From: Bacteroides stercorirosoris
Lineage (GTDB): Bacteria; Bacteroidota; Bacteroidia; Bacteroidales; Bacteroidaceae
Assembly (NCBI RefSeq): GCF_900142015.1
Contig: NZ_FQZN01000002.1
Location: 1 to 64,000, forward strand
Direction of reading: 5' to 3'
Length of the DNA: 64,000 nt
The notes under the pieces were generated by a model. That model was not told where the DNA came from. It was given only the letters and a program-made list of their open reading frames with translations, and did no database searches. Shown piece by piece: positions 7,841 to 17,272 of this stretch. The position numbers and the translations under genes were made by a program. Positions within the stretch are counted from its first letter, which is position 1. Each line of letters opens with the position of its first letter.

Positions 7841-9103
7841 ATGAAAAATATTCTGAAAGACTTGAAACGACGAGACCACAAACGATATCTGGGTGGTCTG
7901 GACGTGTTTAAATATATCGGTCCGGGTTTGTTGGTAACGGTTGGTTTTATTGATCCGGGAAACTGGGCTTCTAACTTTGCGGCAGGTTCGGAATTTGGTT
8001 ATTCCTTGTTGTGGGTAGTGACTCTATCAACGATAATGCTGATTGTATTGCAGCACAATGTGGCCCACTTGGGCATTGTTACGGGTTTGTGTCTGTCGGA
8101 AGCTGCTACAAAATACACTCCTAAATGGGTGTCCCGCCCGATTCTGGGTACTGCGGTGCTTGCTTCCATATCGACTTCGCTTGCTGAGATTCTCGGAGGA
8201 GCCATTGCGTTGGAAATGCTTTTTGATATTCCGATAATCTGGGGGGCAATATTAACGACAATCTTTGTCGTGATTATGCTTTTCACAAACTCATATAAAA
8301 AAATAGAGCGTTCCATTATCGCATTTGTTTCTGTTATCGGACTTTCTTTTATTTACGAACTCTTCCTGGTGGAGATTGACTGGCCGTTGGCTGTGGAAGG
8401 ATGGGTGACACCGGCCTTTCCGAAAGGAAGTATGCTGATTATTATGAGTGTGCTGGGAGCGGTTGTAATGCCACACAACCTGTTTTTGCATTCGGAGGTG
8501 ATTCAGAGCCACGAATACAATAAGCAGGATGATTCTTCTATACGGAAAGTGTTGAAATATGAATTGTTTGATACACTCTTCTCTATGATTGTAGGATGGG
8601 CCATCAATAGCGCCATGATACTGCTGGCTGCCGCTACTTTCTTTAAAAGCGGCATTCAGGTTGAAGAGTTGCAACAGGCTAAGTCTTTGTTGGAACCCTT
8701 GCTTGGAAACAGTGCGGCCATAGTGTTTGCCCTGGCATTGCTGATGGCGGGTATATCTTCCACCATTACCAGCGGTATGGCGGCAGGCTCTATTTTTGCC
8801 GGTATCTTCGGAGAGTCTTACCATATCAAGGATAGCCACTCGCAGGTAGGTGTTATTCTTTCATTAGGTATTGCGCTGCTGCTGATATTCTTTATTGGTG
8901 ACCCTTTCAAAGGGCTGCTGATTTCGCAGATGGTACTGAGTATACAGTTGCCGTTTACCGTTTTCCTGCAAGTGGGACTGACATCTTCCCGCAAGGTAAT
9001 GGGGCAATACGTCAACAGTAAATGGAGCAGTTTTGTGCTCTACGCTATTGCTGGCATTGTGACGGTATTGAATATCATGTTATTGATATCCGAATTGTCA
9101 TGA
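7841..9103 (+). CDS. Nramp family divalent metal ion transporter (MntH-like)
   Basis: A 420-residue polytopic inner membrane protein. The ATG at 7841 is preferred over an upstream TTG (7799) because the family normally starts with a short cytoplasmic stretch (here MKNILKDLKRRDHKRY). The metal-binding signature DPGN is at residues 38-41 in helix 1, and the helix-6 MPHN motif is in VVMPHNLFLHSEVI. Both are hallmarks of Nramp proton-coupled Mn(II)/Fe(II) importers. About 11 membrane segments are expected. No regulator (MntR or Fur) lies next to it. Metal preference cannot be settled from sequence. Confidence 0.93.
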   Translation: MKNILKDLKRRDHKRYLGGLDVFKYIGPGLLVTVGFIDPGNWASNFAAGSEFGYSLLWVVTLSTIMLIVLQHNVAHLGIVTGLCLSEAATKYTPKWVSRPILGTAVLASISTSLAEILGGAIALEMLFDIPIIWGAILTTIFVVIMLFTNSYKKIERSIIAFVSVIGLSFIYELFLVEIDWPLAVEGWVTPAFPKGSMLIIMSVLGAVVMPHNLFLHSEVIQSHEYNKQDDSSIRKVLKYELFDTLFSMIVGWAINSAMILLAAATFFKSGIQVEELQQAKSLLEPLLGNSAAIVFALALLMAGISSTITSGMAAGSIFAGIFGESYHIKDSHSQVGVILSLGIALLLIFFIGDPFKGLLISQMVLSIQLPFTVFLQVGLTSSRKVMGQYVNSKWSSFVLYAIAGIVTVLNIMLLISELS

Positions 9104-9175
9104 TACGGGAATATTTGATTGAATATCAAATACATATATTGGAATATAAAGATATAATGCAAAATAATAAATGAT

Positions 9176-9940
9176 ATGAAGATTATTACATACAACGTAA
9201 ACGGATTGCGTGCAGCGGTCAGTAAAGGTTTACCCGAATGGCTGGAACAGGAACAGGCTGACGTGGTATGCATCCAGGAAACAAAATTACAACCGGATCA
9301 GTATCCGGAAGAAGCTCTGAAAGCATTGGGATATAAACACTATCTGTATTCTGCACAGAAGAAAGGATATAGCGGAGTCGCAATTCTTACGAAGCGGGAA
9401 CCGGATCATGTAGAGTATGGCATGGGCATAGAAGAGTACGACAATGAAGGCCGTTTCATCCGTGCTGACTATGGAGATATATCTGTGGTAAGTGTATATC
9501 ATCCGTCAGGGACGAGTGGAGACGAGCGCCAGGCATTTAAAATGGTATGGCTGGAGAAATTCCAGGAATATGTGACGGAATTACGGAAATCACGTCCGAA
9601 ACTGATTCTCTGTGGAGATTATAATATTTGCCATGAACCTATAGACATCCATGACCCCATTCGCAATGCCACGAACAGTGGTTTCTTGCCGGAAGAACGG
9701 GAATGGATGACACGCTTTCTGAATGGCGGCTTTATTGATACTTTCCGTTTGTTGCATCCCGAACAACAGGAATACACCTGGTGGAGCTATCGTTTCAATT
9801 CCCGCACGAAAAACAAGGGGTGGCGTATTGATTATTGTATGGTGACCGAACCCGTCCGTCCGATGTTGAAGGAAGCACGCATACTCAATGATGCTGTCCA
9901 TTCCGACCACTGTCCCATGTTGTTGGAAATAGAGGAATAA
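9176..9940 (+). CDS. xth: Exodeoxyribonuclease III / AP endonuclease
   Basis: A 254-residue enzyme of the exonuclease-endonuclease-phosphatase fold. Key motifs are YNVNGLRAA (metal site), the Glu in IQETKL, YHPSG, the catalytic GDYNICHEPID, and the final SDHCPM with the catalytic Asp-His. It nicks DNA at abasic sites and trims 3' ends in base excision repair. Length fits ExoIII. The next gene starts 16 bases downstream, so the two are probably co-transcribed, though no functional link is known. Confidence 0.95.
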   Translation: MKIITYNVNGLRAAVSKGLPEWLEQEQADVVCIQETKLQPDQYPEEALKALGYKHYLYSAQKKGYSGVAILTKREPDHVEYGMGIEEYDNEGRFIRADYGDISVVSVYHPSGTSGDERQAFKMVWLEKFQEYVTELRKSRPKLILCGDYNICHEPIDIHDPIRNATNSGFLPEEREWMTRFLNGGFIDTFRLLHPEQQEYTWWSYRFNSRTKNKGWRIDYCMVTEPVRPMLKEARILNDAVHSDHCPMLLEIEE

Positions 9941-9956
9941 GAAAGGGAGGAGAACC

Positions 9957-10418
9957 ATGTTTGAGGAAAGAATAGAGAAAGCGGCAGAACTGTTTAAGAG
10001 TGGTTTCAATTGTTCCCAGTCCGTTGTGCTCGCTTTTGCCGATATGTATGGATTTACGCAGGAACAAGCGGCACGAATGGCTGCTTCTTTCGGAGGTGGT
10101 ATAGGTCGTATGAGGCAAACGTGTGGTGCGGCGTGCGGCATGTTTTTGCTTGCAGGACTGGAGACCGGTGCAACAGATCCTAAGGACCGTGAAGGAAAAG
10201 GCGCCAACTATGCCGTGGTGCAGGAATTGGCCGCTGAGTTCAAGAAACGCAACGGTTCTACCATCTGTGCCGAACTGTTAGGTCTTAAAAAGCCCGAAGG
10301 AGTTTCAATGCCCGAAGAACGTACCGAACAATATTATGCTAAACGCCCTTGTGTCAGGATGGTAGAGGAGGCCGCCCGCATCTGGGCTGAGTATCTTGAA
10401 AACAGACGGTCTGTTTAG
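9957..10418 (+). CDS. C_GCAxxG_C_C family redox-type protein
   Basis: A 153-residue protein with the family's spaced cysteines: Cys19 (SGFNCSQSV), Cys56 and Cys60 in TCGAACGMFLLAG, and later cysteines in STICAELLG and KRPCVRMV. It also has the glycine-rich SFGGGIGRMR just before the GCA motif. The family is widespread in anaerobes and is thought to be redox or metal related, with no proven reaction. The last six codons are part of a 22-bp repeat array (10401-10482), so the C-terminus is encoded inside that regulatory-looking element. Confidence 0.85.
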   Translation: MFEERIEKAAELFKSGFNCSQSVVLAFADMYGFTQEQAARMAASFGGGIGRMRQTCGAACGMFLLAGLETGATDPKDREGKGANYAVVQELAAEFKKRNGSTICAELLGLKKPEGVSMPEERTEQYYAKRPCVRMVEEAARIWAEYLENRRSV

Positions 10419-10482
10419 TCCGAACAGATGGTCTATTTGACCCGAACAGACCATCTGTTTGCTTTCAACAGACGGTCTGTTT
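10401..10482. repeat. Four 16-bp near-palindromes at exact 22-bp spacing
   Basis: The motif AACAGACGGTCTGTTT occurs at 10401 and 10467, with variants AACAGATGGTCTATTT at 10423 and AACAGACCATCTGTTT at 10445. All four copies start exactly 22 bases apart, about two helical turns. Each copy is itself a near-perfect dyad (AACAGAnn-nnTCTGTT). The array covers the end of the C_GCAxxG_C_C gene and the first 64 bases after it. It could be an operator array, a processing site or a terminator cluster. Confidence 0.8.
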
Positions 10483-10590
10483 TGATAGAATGGATTATTA
10501 TTTTTGGTCTTACTCGCTGAAAAAATGCTCTTTTTATGACATATAATGCAAAAAAACAGATAATAACGTGTTATATAACATAAAAATAAC

Positions 10591-10598
10591 TATATTTG
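10591..10598 (+). promoter_or_regulatory. -7 box for the winged-helix gene
   Basis: TATATTTG is a full match to TAnnTTTG, about 75 bases upstream of the preferred start. A perfect 12-bp palindrome TGTTATATAACA (10569-10580) lies where the -33 region would be, so a repressor bound there would block RNA polymerase. Confidence 0.55.
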
Positions 10599-10673
10599 CC
10601 CCTGAAATAAAATCTGAACCTCTTCTCTAAGAGAATTTAGATGAAAGCATGTATAACTAAAAACAAAAAGAAA

Positions 10674-10874
10674 ATGTTAAAAGAAAAAGCTGGTGAAACT
10701 GCAGGAAAAATTTGGAATGCACTGAATGAGACTGAAGGTTTAACTGCTAAACAAATCAAGAAAGCAACAAAGTTGGTAGACAAAGATTTGTTCTTGGGCC
10801 TTGGCTGGTTATTGAGAGAAGAAAAAATCTCTACTCAGGAAGTAGAAGGCGAACTGTTTGTTAAGTTGGTTTAA
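10674..10874 (+). CDS. Small winged helix-turn-helix protein (DUF2582-like)
   Basis: A 66-residue protein, counting from the ATG at 10674. That start is chosen because MLKEKAGETAGKIW is the usual beginning of this family and the preceding A-rich stretch looks like a Bacteroides translation start. An in-frame ATG at 10641 would add 11 basic residues. Most of the protein is one winged-helix domain: KIWNALNETEGLTAKQIKKAT as the first helices, then LFLGLGWLLREEKI as the recognition part and EVEGELFVKLV as the wing. The family is abundant in Bacteroidales and its target is unknown. It has its own promoter and terminator. Confidence 0.82.
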   Translation: MLKEKAGETAGKIWNALNETEGLTAKQIKKATKLVDKDLFLGLGWLLREEKISTQEVEGELFVKLV

Positions 10875-10897
10875 GAGAGAGATTGACATTTATCTTA

Positions 10898-10945
10898 TAA
10901 AAAGAAGCGTTGATACATTATATATGTTATCAACGCTTCTTTTTT
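10898..10945 (+). terminator. Intrinsic terminator after winged-helix gene
   Basis: The stem AGAAGCGTTGATA / TATCAACGCTTCT is extended by A-T pairs and followed by TTTTTT. The A run on the other side means it can also serve the convergent pdxH transcript. Confidence 0.9.
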
Positions 10946-10967
10946 GTATTTCACCCTTCCGGATTGA

Positions 10968-11612
10968 TCAGGGGGCAAGTCTTTCCTGCTTCCAGTTGCC
11001 ATTTTCCTGTGGGGTATACAGGATGCGGTCATGTAAACGGTTCTCCCGTCCCTGCCAAAATTCGAAACGGGTAGGGGTTACTGCAAATCCACCCCAGTTA
11101 TCGGGACGCTTGATTTCATGTCCTGCCAGTTTGAAGACCTCTTTCACGAAAGCCCGCATAATCTCCATACGGCTGTTTATAACCCGGCTTTGCGGGGATA
11201 TTCTTGCACCGATCTTGCTTTTATACGGTCTGCTTGCAAAGTAAGTATCCGAAACTGTATCGGAGCATTTCTCCGCCTTGCCCTCAATGTGTATCTGTCT
11301 TTCGAGCTTATGCCACACAAAAGAGAGGGAGATGTACGGATTGCCTGCCAGTTGCCTGCCTTTGCGGCTCTCATAGTTCGTAAAGAATATGAATCTGTCA
11401 TCTTCTAATCCTTTCAGCAGAACGGTACGCGTGGAAGGATGTCCTTCGGCTGAAACAGTTGCCACTATCATAGCCGTAGGTTCATCTTCCCGGCTGTTGA
11501 TGGCCTCATTGAGCCATTCTTCAAACTGCTTGAAAGGATTGTCGTTGATGACACATTGTGTCAACTTGCCTTTGGTATATTCTTTCCTGATTTCGGATAT
11601 TCTGGCTTTCAT
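10968..11612 (-). CDS. pdxH: Pyridoxamine 5'-phosphate oxidase
   Basis: A 214-residue FMN enzyme that oxidises pyridoxamine or pyridoxine 5'-phosphate to pyridoxal 5'-phosphate, the last step of vitamin B6 cofactor supply. It begins MKARISEIRKEYTKGKL. It has the FMN and substrate motifs STRTVLLKGLEDDRFIFFTN, SRKGRQLAGNP, and the C-terminal FWQGRENRLHDRILY followed by W-x-x-E-R-L-A-P, which is the diagnostic PdxH ending. Length is normal. It is convergent with the winged-helix gene. Confidence 0.96.
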   Translation of the reverse strand: MKARISEIRKEYTKGKLTQCVINDNPFKQFEEWLNEAINSREDEPTAMIVATVSAEGHPSTRTVLLKGLEDDRFIFFTNYESRKGRQLAGNPYISLSFVWHKLERQIHIEGKAEKCSDTVSDTYFASRPYKSKIGARISPQSRVINSRMEIMRAFVKEVFKLAGHEIKRPDNWGGFAVTPTRFEFWQGRENRLHDRILYTPQENGNWKQERLAP

Positions 11613-11661
11613 ATTTTTGCCTTTGTTGTTGTATCGTAGTGATATAGGTTAGTTATTCTTT

Positions 11662-12597
11662 TTATTTCTGTATCGGGTAAATAGGGTTGCCGGATTCGTC
11701 GACCTCTGTCCAGTCCTTGATGCTTACATTGGGGAATGATACGGAATTCCCGTCTATAATGGCACTGAATACGTATGAGAATCCTCCTGCCAGTTTGCCG
11801 GGGATGGGGATGTCGGCAGTGTAGGTTCGGGGAGTGGTTTCTCCATCTGCCAGTACCTTTAATGTTATTGCCATGGGGCTCGTGGCGCGTGTCGGCAGGA
11901 CGATGGCTTGTGCCAGAAGGCCGTTTTTGCCCATGCTGAGCGGAGTGGTGTCGTAGGTGGTGGTGGCTTCGATGATACCTGTACGCAAGTCGAGGCTGGC
12001 ACCCGGGCTTGGCGGAAGAATACTTGCCGAAACCAGACTGTCAAGTTTCAGCCCTTCACCGGCTGACAGGTCGATAACTACCTGGGAAGCTACGTGCTGA
12101 AATACGATAGGCATATGGATTTGTGAAGCCATGATGTCTTGTTGCAGATTCTCCCACCACAGATAATCGACGCCATTCTTTAAAGGGGCGGACACTCCAT
12201 TGGTGATGACGGGAGGATAGCTTGAAGAATTCGTAGAGAATGCATACATATTATATGTACCATTACTCAAATACATTTTATATCCATCCTGTCCCGTCAA
12301 TATGCCTGCGGAAGAAGTGGTATACAAACCTTCGGCAAGTGGTTCCCTGAAATTGCTGTCCGATGTCTTGAAAGCGTAAATCTGGCTGGCCAACCCTTTA
12401 GGCATAGGCGACATGGATCTGGTCACTTTCCGGTTTTCAAGTGAAGCGGAAAATGTGATGAGTGCTTCAGCGTTATTTGACGTCTCTCCCTGACCGGACT
12501 CTCCGTTTCCGGGAGCCGAACCATAAATGGTAATTTCGTTTTTAGAACATCCGGCAAGCACCAAAAGGGTGCATGCAAAAATAATATACTTTCTCAT
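11662..12597 (-). CDS. Fimbrillin-like lipoprotein (Mfa-like family)
   Basis: A 311-residue protein starting MRKYIIFACTLLVLAGCSK. A longer open frame runs to 12765, but the ATG at 12597 begins a clean lipoprotein signal with lipobox LAGC, so the cysteine at residue 16 is the predicted lipidated residue. The mature part has the fimbrillin-family pattern: ITFSASLENRKVTRS near the start, KTSDSNFREPLAEG, WWENLQQDIMASQ and a VFQHVASQVVIDLSA segment. Such proteins are exported, lipidated and often assembled into surface fimbriae. As a solitary gene without other fimbrial parts it may be a minor or orphan subunit. Confidence 0.8.
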   Translation of the reverse strand: MRKYIIFACTLLVLAGCSKNEITIYGSAPGNGESGQGETSNNAEALITFSASLENRKVTRSMSPMPKGLASQIYAFKTSDSNFREPLAEGLYTTSSAGILTGQDGYKMYLSNGTYNMYAFSTNSSSYPPVITNGVSAPLKNGVDYLWWENLQQDIMASQIHMPIVFQHVASQVVIDLSAGEGLKLDSLVSASILPPSPGASLDLRTGIIEATTTYDTTPLSMGKNGLLAQAIVLPTRATSPMAITLKVLADGETTPRTYTADIPIPGKLAGGFSYVFSAIIDGNSVSFPNVSIKDWTEVDESGNPIYPIQK

Positions 12598-12708
12598 TTT
12601 ATTTATGTGGTTTAGGTTAATATCCATACATAACAGTGTGATGATAGAATAGTTTTGCTCAAAAGTGAAGATAAGCTGCACCTTAGTGTTAAAAATAGGC
12701 AAGCTTAT

Positions 12709-12739
12709 TTTGTACTGCTTTCGGTTTGCATTATCTTTG
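12709..12739 (+). promoter_or_regulatory. Promoter for lepA
   Basis: TTTG (12709-12712), a 19-base spacer, then TATCTTTG (12732-12739) match the Bacteroides consensus in both boxes and in spacing. The start codon is 56 bases further on. It lies in the divergent gap between the fimbrillin-like gene and lepA. Confidence 0.65.
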
Positions 12740-12795
12740 CGCACGAAAAAACAGAGTGAATACAATTAGATAATCGATTATAGGATAAAATATAG

Positions 12796-14577
12796 ATGAA
12801 GAATATACGTAACTTTTGCATTATAGCCCACATTGACCATGGTAAGTCTACTTTAGCCGACCGTTTGCTTGAATTTACCAATACGATACAGGTGACCGGA
12901 GGACAGATGCTCGATGATATGGATCTGGAGAAAGAGAGAGGGATTACCATTAAGAGTCATGCCGTTCAGATGGAGTACACATACAAGGGTGAAAAATATG
13001 TTCTGAATCTGATTGACACTCCGGGACACGTTGACTTCTCTTATGAAGTGTCCCGTTCTATTGCCGCCTGCGAGGGTGCATTGCTGATTGTAGATGCTTC
13101 GCAGGGTGTACAGGCGCAAACCATCTCCAACCTTTACATGGCAATTGAGCATGACTTGGAAATCATTCCGGTTATCAACAAATGCGATATGGCGAGTGCC
13201 ATGCCCGAAGAGGTGGAGGATGAAATAGTGGAACTACTCGGTTGCAAACGCAGCGAGATCATTCGCGCATCCGGCAAGACAGGCATGGGTGTGGAAGAAA
13301 TTCTGGCGGCAGTTGTCGAGCGTATTCCTCATCCCGAAGGTGATGAGGAAGCTCCGTTGCAGGCCTTGATTTTCGACTCTGTGTTCAATTCTTTTCGTGG
13401 TATCATCGCTTACTTCAAGATTGTGAACGGAGTGATCCGCAAAGGAGACAAAGTGAAATTCTTCAATACCGGGAAAGAATACGATGCCGATGAAGTCGGC
13501 GTTCTTAAGATGGAAATGGTGCCGCGTCAGGAATTGCGTACAGGAGACGTAGGTTATATTATTTCCGGTATCAAAACCTCTAAAGAGGTAAAAGTGGGAG
13601 ATACCATAACCCACATAGCCCGCCCGTGCAAGGAGGCTATTGCCGGATTTGAGGAAGTGAAGCCGATGGTTTTCGCCGGTGTATATCCGATTGAGGCGGA
13701 AGACTTTGAAGACCTGCGCTCTTCTTTGGAAAAGTTGCAATTGAATGATGCTTCGCTGACTTTCCAGCCGGAGTCTTCGTTGGCATTAGGTTTCGGTTTC
13801 CGTTGCGGTTTCCTCGGATTGCTGCACATGGAGATTGTGCAGGAGCGCCTTGACCGTGAGTTCGATATGAACGTGATAACTACCGTGCCGAACGTTTCCT
13901 ATAACATTTACGACAAGCAAGGTCACATGGCGGAGGTGCATAACCCCGGCAGTATGCCTGACCCTACTTTGATAGACCATATCGAGGAGCCTTACATTCG
14001 TGCTTCCGTCATCACCACCACCGATTATATCGGCCCCATCATGACGTTGTGTCTGGGCAAACGCGGTGAACTTGTGAAGCAGGAGTACATTTCGGGCAAT
14101 CGTGTGGAGATTTACTATGATATGCCTTTAGGAGAAATCGTTATTGACTTTTACGACAAGCTGAAAAGTATCTCGAAAGGATATGCCTCTTTTGATTACC
14201 ATGCCAGTGGTTTCCGCCCGTCCAAGTTAGTGAAACTGGATATTTTACTGAACGGCGAACCGGTGGACGCTCTTTCGACGCTGACACATTTCGACAATGC
14301 TTACGAATTGGGACGCCGTATGTGCGAGAAGTTGAAAGACCTGATTCCAAGACAACAGTTCGATATTGCCATCCAGGCAGCTATCGGAGCTAAAATCATT
14401 TCTCGTGAGACCATTAAGGCAGTGCGTAAGGATGTGACGGCGAAGTGTTACGGTGGTGACGTCAGCCGTAAGCGTAAGTTGTTGGAGAAGCAGAAGAAGG
14501 GAAAGAAACGTATGAAACAAATTGGTAATGTTGAAGTGCCGCAGAAAGCGTTCCTTGCGGTGTTGAAATTAGATTAA
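12796..14577 (+). CDS. lepA: Elongation factor 4 (back-translocating GTPase LepA)
   Basis: A 593-residue translational GTPase. G1 is AHIDHGKST at residues 11-19, G3 is DTPGHVDF and G4 is NKCD. The domain order is that of LepA: G domain, beta barrel (about 190-280), two EF-G-like domains ([18 protein letters not shown] is diagnostic), and the LepA-specific C-terminal domain with [24 protein letters not shown] residues. It acts on stalled or mistranslocated ribosomes. Length is typical (E. coli 599). Confidence 0.98.
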   Translation: MKNIRNFCIIAHIDHGKSTLADRLLEFTNTIQVTGGQMLDDMDLEKERGITIKSHAVQMEYTYKGEKYVLNLIDTPGHVDFSYEVSRSIAACEGALLIVDASQGVQAQTISNLYMAIEHDLEIIPVINKCDMASAMPEEVEDEIVELLGCKRSEIIRASGKTGMGVEEILAAVVERIPHPEGDEEAPLQALIFDSVFNSFRGIIAYFKIVNGVIRKGDKVKFFNTGKEYDADEVGVLKMEMVPRQELRTGDVGYIISGIKTSKEVKVGDTITHIARPCKEAIAGFEEVKPMVFAGVYPIEAEDFEDLRSSLEKLQLNDASLTFQPESSLALGFGFRCGFLGLLHMEIVQERLDREFDMNVITTVPNVSYNIYDKQGHMAEVHNPGSMPDPTLIDHIEEPYIRASVITTTDYIGPIMTLCLGKRGELVKQEYISGNRVEIYYDMPLGEIVIDFYDKLKSISKGYASFDYHASGFRPSKLVKLDILLNGEPVDALSTLTHFDNAYELGRRMCEKLKDLIPRQQFDIAIQAAIGAKIISRETIKAVRKDVTAKCYGGDVSRKRKLLEKQKKGKKRMKQIGNVEVPQKAFLAVLKLD

Positions 14578-14612
14578 TATAAAAAAGCCTAAAAGCTGAT
14601 TCATATTAGCCG

Positions 14613-14653
14613 GGGGATTGTTCTCTTTCTGTAGGACTGTCTTGACAATCCCC
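14613..14653 (+). terminator. Possible terminator after lepA
   Basis: GGGGATTGT and ACAATCCCC form a nine-base perfect stem around a 23-base loop, followed by TTTATGTT. The loop is long and the T run short, so it may be a weak terminator or a leader structure of the next gene. Confidence 0.4.
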
Positions 14654-14683
14654 TTTATGTTGACAAATTCTAACTGATAATAA

Positions 14684-15862
14684 ATGAGAAAAGTTCTATC
14701 GTTCTCGGCCTTCCTGGTGGTAGGCCTTTTTATGGCTCAATATCTTCCTGCATGGTCAGGTAGTGATTATGGTACGGTGAAAACGGTGTCTAATGTGCTG
14801 TTGTACATCTGTCTGGGATTCATTATGATTAATGTGGGGCGTGAGTTTGAAGTGGATAAATCCCGTTGGCAAACTTATGCGAAAGATTATTTTGTGGCAA
14901 TGGCTACGGCAGCTATGCCTTGGTTTCTGATCGCCATTTACTATATCTTTATTTTGCTTCCGCCCGAATACTGGAATAGTTGGGAAGCATGGAAAGAAAA
15001 TCTGTTGCTGAGCCGTTTCGCTGCTCCTACTTCCGCCGGTATATTGTTTACGATGTTGGCAGCTATCGGTTTGAAATCCAGTTGGATTTATAAGAAGATT
15101 CAGGTGCTGGCTATTTTTGATGACCTGGACACTATCCTGCTGATGATTCCTTTGCAGATTATGATGATCGGTCCACGCTGGCAGTTATTGGTGATTATCT
15201 TCATTGTCTTTGTGCTGCTTTCTTTCGGGTGGAAGAAGCTGAGTAAATATAATATGCGTCAGGATTGGAAAGCTATTCTTCTTTATTCCGTTCTGGTGTT
15301 TGCCGCCACTCAATCCTTATATCTTATTACGAAGAATTTATATGGCGAAGAAGCCAGCATTCATATTGAAGTGCTGCTTCCGGCATTTGTTCTGGGTATG
15401 GTCATGAAGCATAAAGAGATTGATACAGCTTGGGAGCGGAAAGCATCAACAGGGATCTCTTTCATCTTTATGTTCCTGGTGGGTATGAGTATGCCCCCGC
15501 TTCAAGGCATCAGTCTTTCAGGAGATGCGGCGGGAATGGTTTCCGTAACCGGCTCTCAGGAAATGATGCCCTGGGTCCTGATTATCATACATGTGATCAT
15601 GGTGTCACTGCTATCCAATGTGGGTAAGCTGTTTCCGGTATTCTTCTACCGCGACCGTAAATTGAGTGAGCGTCTGGCACTTTCCATTGGTATGTTTACC
15701 CGTGGTGAGGTGGGGGCAGGAGTTATTTTTATTGCACTGGGCTACAATCTGGGTGGCCCGGCATTAGTAATTTCCGTACTTACTATTGTGCTTAATTTAA
15801 TATTAACAGGTATATTTGTACTCTGGGTTAAAAAACTGGCGTTGATGAGCTATAAGGAATAG
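14684..15862 (+). CDS. Cation:proton antiporter (CPA-type membrane protein)
   Basis: A 392-residue polytopic protein with about 11-12 hydrophobic segments. The signature IFDDLDTILLMIP in mid-protein carries paired acidic residues, as in the ion-binding helix of CPA-family Na+/H+ exchangers. FTRGEVGAGVIFIALGYN near the C-terminus matches the conserved late helix of the same superfamily. It lacks cytoplasmic regulatory domains such as TrkA-N. It is followed after 56 bases by nhaA on the same strand, so the pair probably forms a sodium/pH homeostasis unit. Ion specificity is not certain. Confidence 0.82.
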   Translation: MRKVLSFSAFLVVGLFMAQYLPAWSGSDYGTVKTVSNVLLYICLGFIMINVGREFEVDKSRWQTYAKDYFVAMATAAMPWFLIAIYYIFILLPPEYWNSWEAWKENLLLSRFAAPTSAGILFTMLAAIGLKSSWIYKKIQVLAIFDDLDTILLMIPLQIMMIGPRWQLLVIIFIVFVLLSFGWKKLSKYNMRQDWKAILLYSVLVFAATQSLYLITKNLYGEEASIHIEVLLPAFVLGMVMKHKEIDTAWERKASTGISFIFMFLVGMSMPPLQGISLSGDAAGMVSVTGSQEMMPWVLIIIHVIMVSLLSNVGKLFPVFFYRDRKLSERLALSIGMFTRGEVGAGVIFIALGYNLGGPALVISVLTIVLNLILTGIFVLWVKKLALMSYKE

Positions 15863-15918
15863 CTCATTGACGCGGCTTGAGTCACCTTTGAAAAGCTAAT
15901 ACTTAAATCAGATAAACA

Positions 15919-17238
15919 ATGATTATTCTACGTACTGTGAAAAACATCTCGTCGCTGAATGTGGTGGCGAGCGTTCTACTGTTCCTGACGGCTATTTTGG
16001 CTGCAATTGTTGCCAATTCCTCGCTAGCTCCGGTATATCAGAGTTTCCTGTCGCAGGAGCTGCATTTGCGTATCGGGGATTTTAACCTGCTTTCGCATGG
16101 CGGTCATAATCTGACGATGATCGAGTTCATCAACGACTGTCTGATGACGATTTTCTTTCTGGCCGTAGGGCTGGAGATAAAGCGTGAGTTGCTGGTGGGG
16201 GAGTTGTCTTCTTTCCGAAAAGCGATTCTGCCGTTTATAGCGGCGTGCGGAGGTATGATACTTCCGGTAATCGTCTATTCATTACTGGTGGCTTCCGGTA
16301 CACCCGAAACACGGGGCATGGCTATTCCTATGGCTACTGACATTGCTTTCTCGCTGGGGGTATTGAGTTTACTGGGTAAGCGGGTTCCTTTGAGCCTGAA
16401 AATCTTTCTGACAGCTTTTGCGGTGGTGGATGATATCGGCGGTATTCTGGTGATTGCTATTTTCTATAGCAACGAGGTTGCTTACGGTTACTTGATTGTG
16501 GCAGCTATACTTTACGCATTCCTATATTATATGGGGAAATTTGGCATGACACAGAAGATTTTCTTTCTTTTCTTTGGCGCGATCATTTGGTATTTGTTCT
16601 TGCAGTCCGGCATTCATAGCACCATATCCGGTGTGATACTGGCATTTGTCATTCCTGCCCGTCCGCGGCTGGATGCAGGTAAATACATAAGGCGTATCCG
16701 TGCCATTGTCAGCTCATTTCCGGTGGTACAGTCCGACACTATTGTCTTGACCAACGAGCAGATTGCCACATTGAAGCAGGTAGAGAGAGCATCTGACCGT
16801 GTAATCAGTCCTTTGCAGTCTTTGGAAGATAACCTGCATGGAACGGTGAATTTTGTAATTCTTCCTTTGTTTGCTTTTGCCAATGCGGGAGTGGTGCTCA
16901 GTGGGGGCGGGGATGTTGTAGGAAATGTGGGGCTTGCTGTTGGGCTGGGGTTGCTTTTAGGTAAGTTCCTGGGTATTTACCTGTTTACCTGGCTGACTAT
17001 TAAAAGCGGACTTGCCCGTATGCCTGAGGGTATGAACTGGAGAAACATTGCCGGGGTATCGTTATTAGGAGGCATAGGTTTTACCGTATCTTTGTTCATT
17101 GCCAATCTATCTTTCTCCGGTGTCTATCCGGAATTGCTGAATCAGGCCAAGTTCGGCGTGTTGTGTGGCACCGCCATTGCCGGAATATTGGGATATATTG
17201 TATTGAACCAGGTACTTCCGAAGAAAAAGAAAGCATAA
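15919..17238 (+). CDS. nhaA: Na+/H+ antiporter NhaA
   Basis: A 439-residue inner membrane protein. Family signatures are AVGLEIKRELLVGELSS, MATDIAFSLGVLSLLG, and AVVDDIGGILVIAIFY, whose adjacent aspartates correspond to the ion-binding Asp pair of E. coli NhaA. LGKFLGIYLFTW and GGIGFTVSLFIANLSF come near the end. It exports Na+ in exchange for protons, important for alkaline and salt tolerance. Length is a little above E. coli NhaA (388) because of an insertion between helices (about residues 250-300). Confidence 0.96.
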   Translation: MIILRTVKNISSLNVVASVLLFLTAILAAIVANSSLAPVYQSFLSQELHLRIGDFNLLSHGGHNLTMIEFINDCLMTIFFLAVGLEIKRELLVGELSSFRKAILPFIAACGGMILPVIVYSLLVASGTPETRGMAIPMATDIAFSLGVLSLLGKRVPLSLKIFLTAFAVVDDIGGILVIAIFYSNEVAYGYLIVAAILYAFLYYMGKFGMTQKIFFLFFGAIIWYLFLQSGIHSTISGVILAFVIPARPRLDAGKYIRRIRAIVSSFPVVQSDTIVLTNEQIATLKQVERASDRVISPLQSLEDNLHGTVNFVILPLFAFANAGVVLSGGGDVVGNVGLAVGLGLLLGKFLGIYLFTWLTIKSGLARMPEGMNWRNIAGVSLLGGIGFTVSLFIANLSFSGVYPELLNQAKFGVLCGTAIAGILGYIVLNQVLPKKKKA

Positions 17239-17272
17239 ATATAATAAGGTATATTGACTGTCTACTGGTAAT

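Noticed and set aside
10401..10482. CRISPR array
   Set aside because: The spacers between dyads are 6 bases, all copies are palindromic, and there are no cas genes nearby.
12598..12765. Longer start of the fimbrillin-like gene
   Set aside because: It would bury the lipoprotein signal peptide 56 residues inside the protein.
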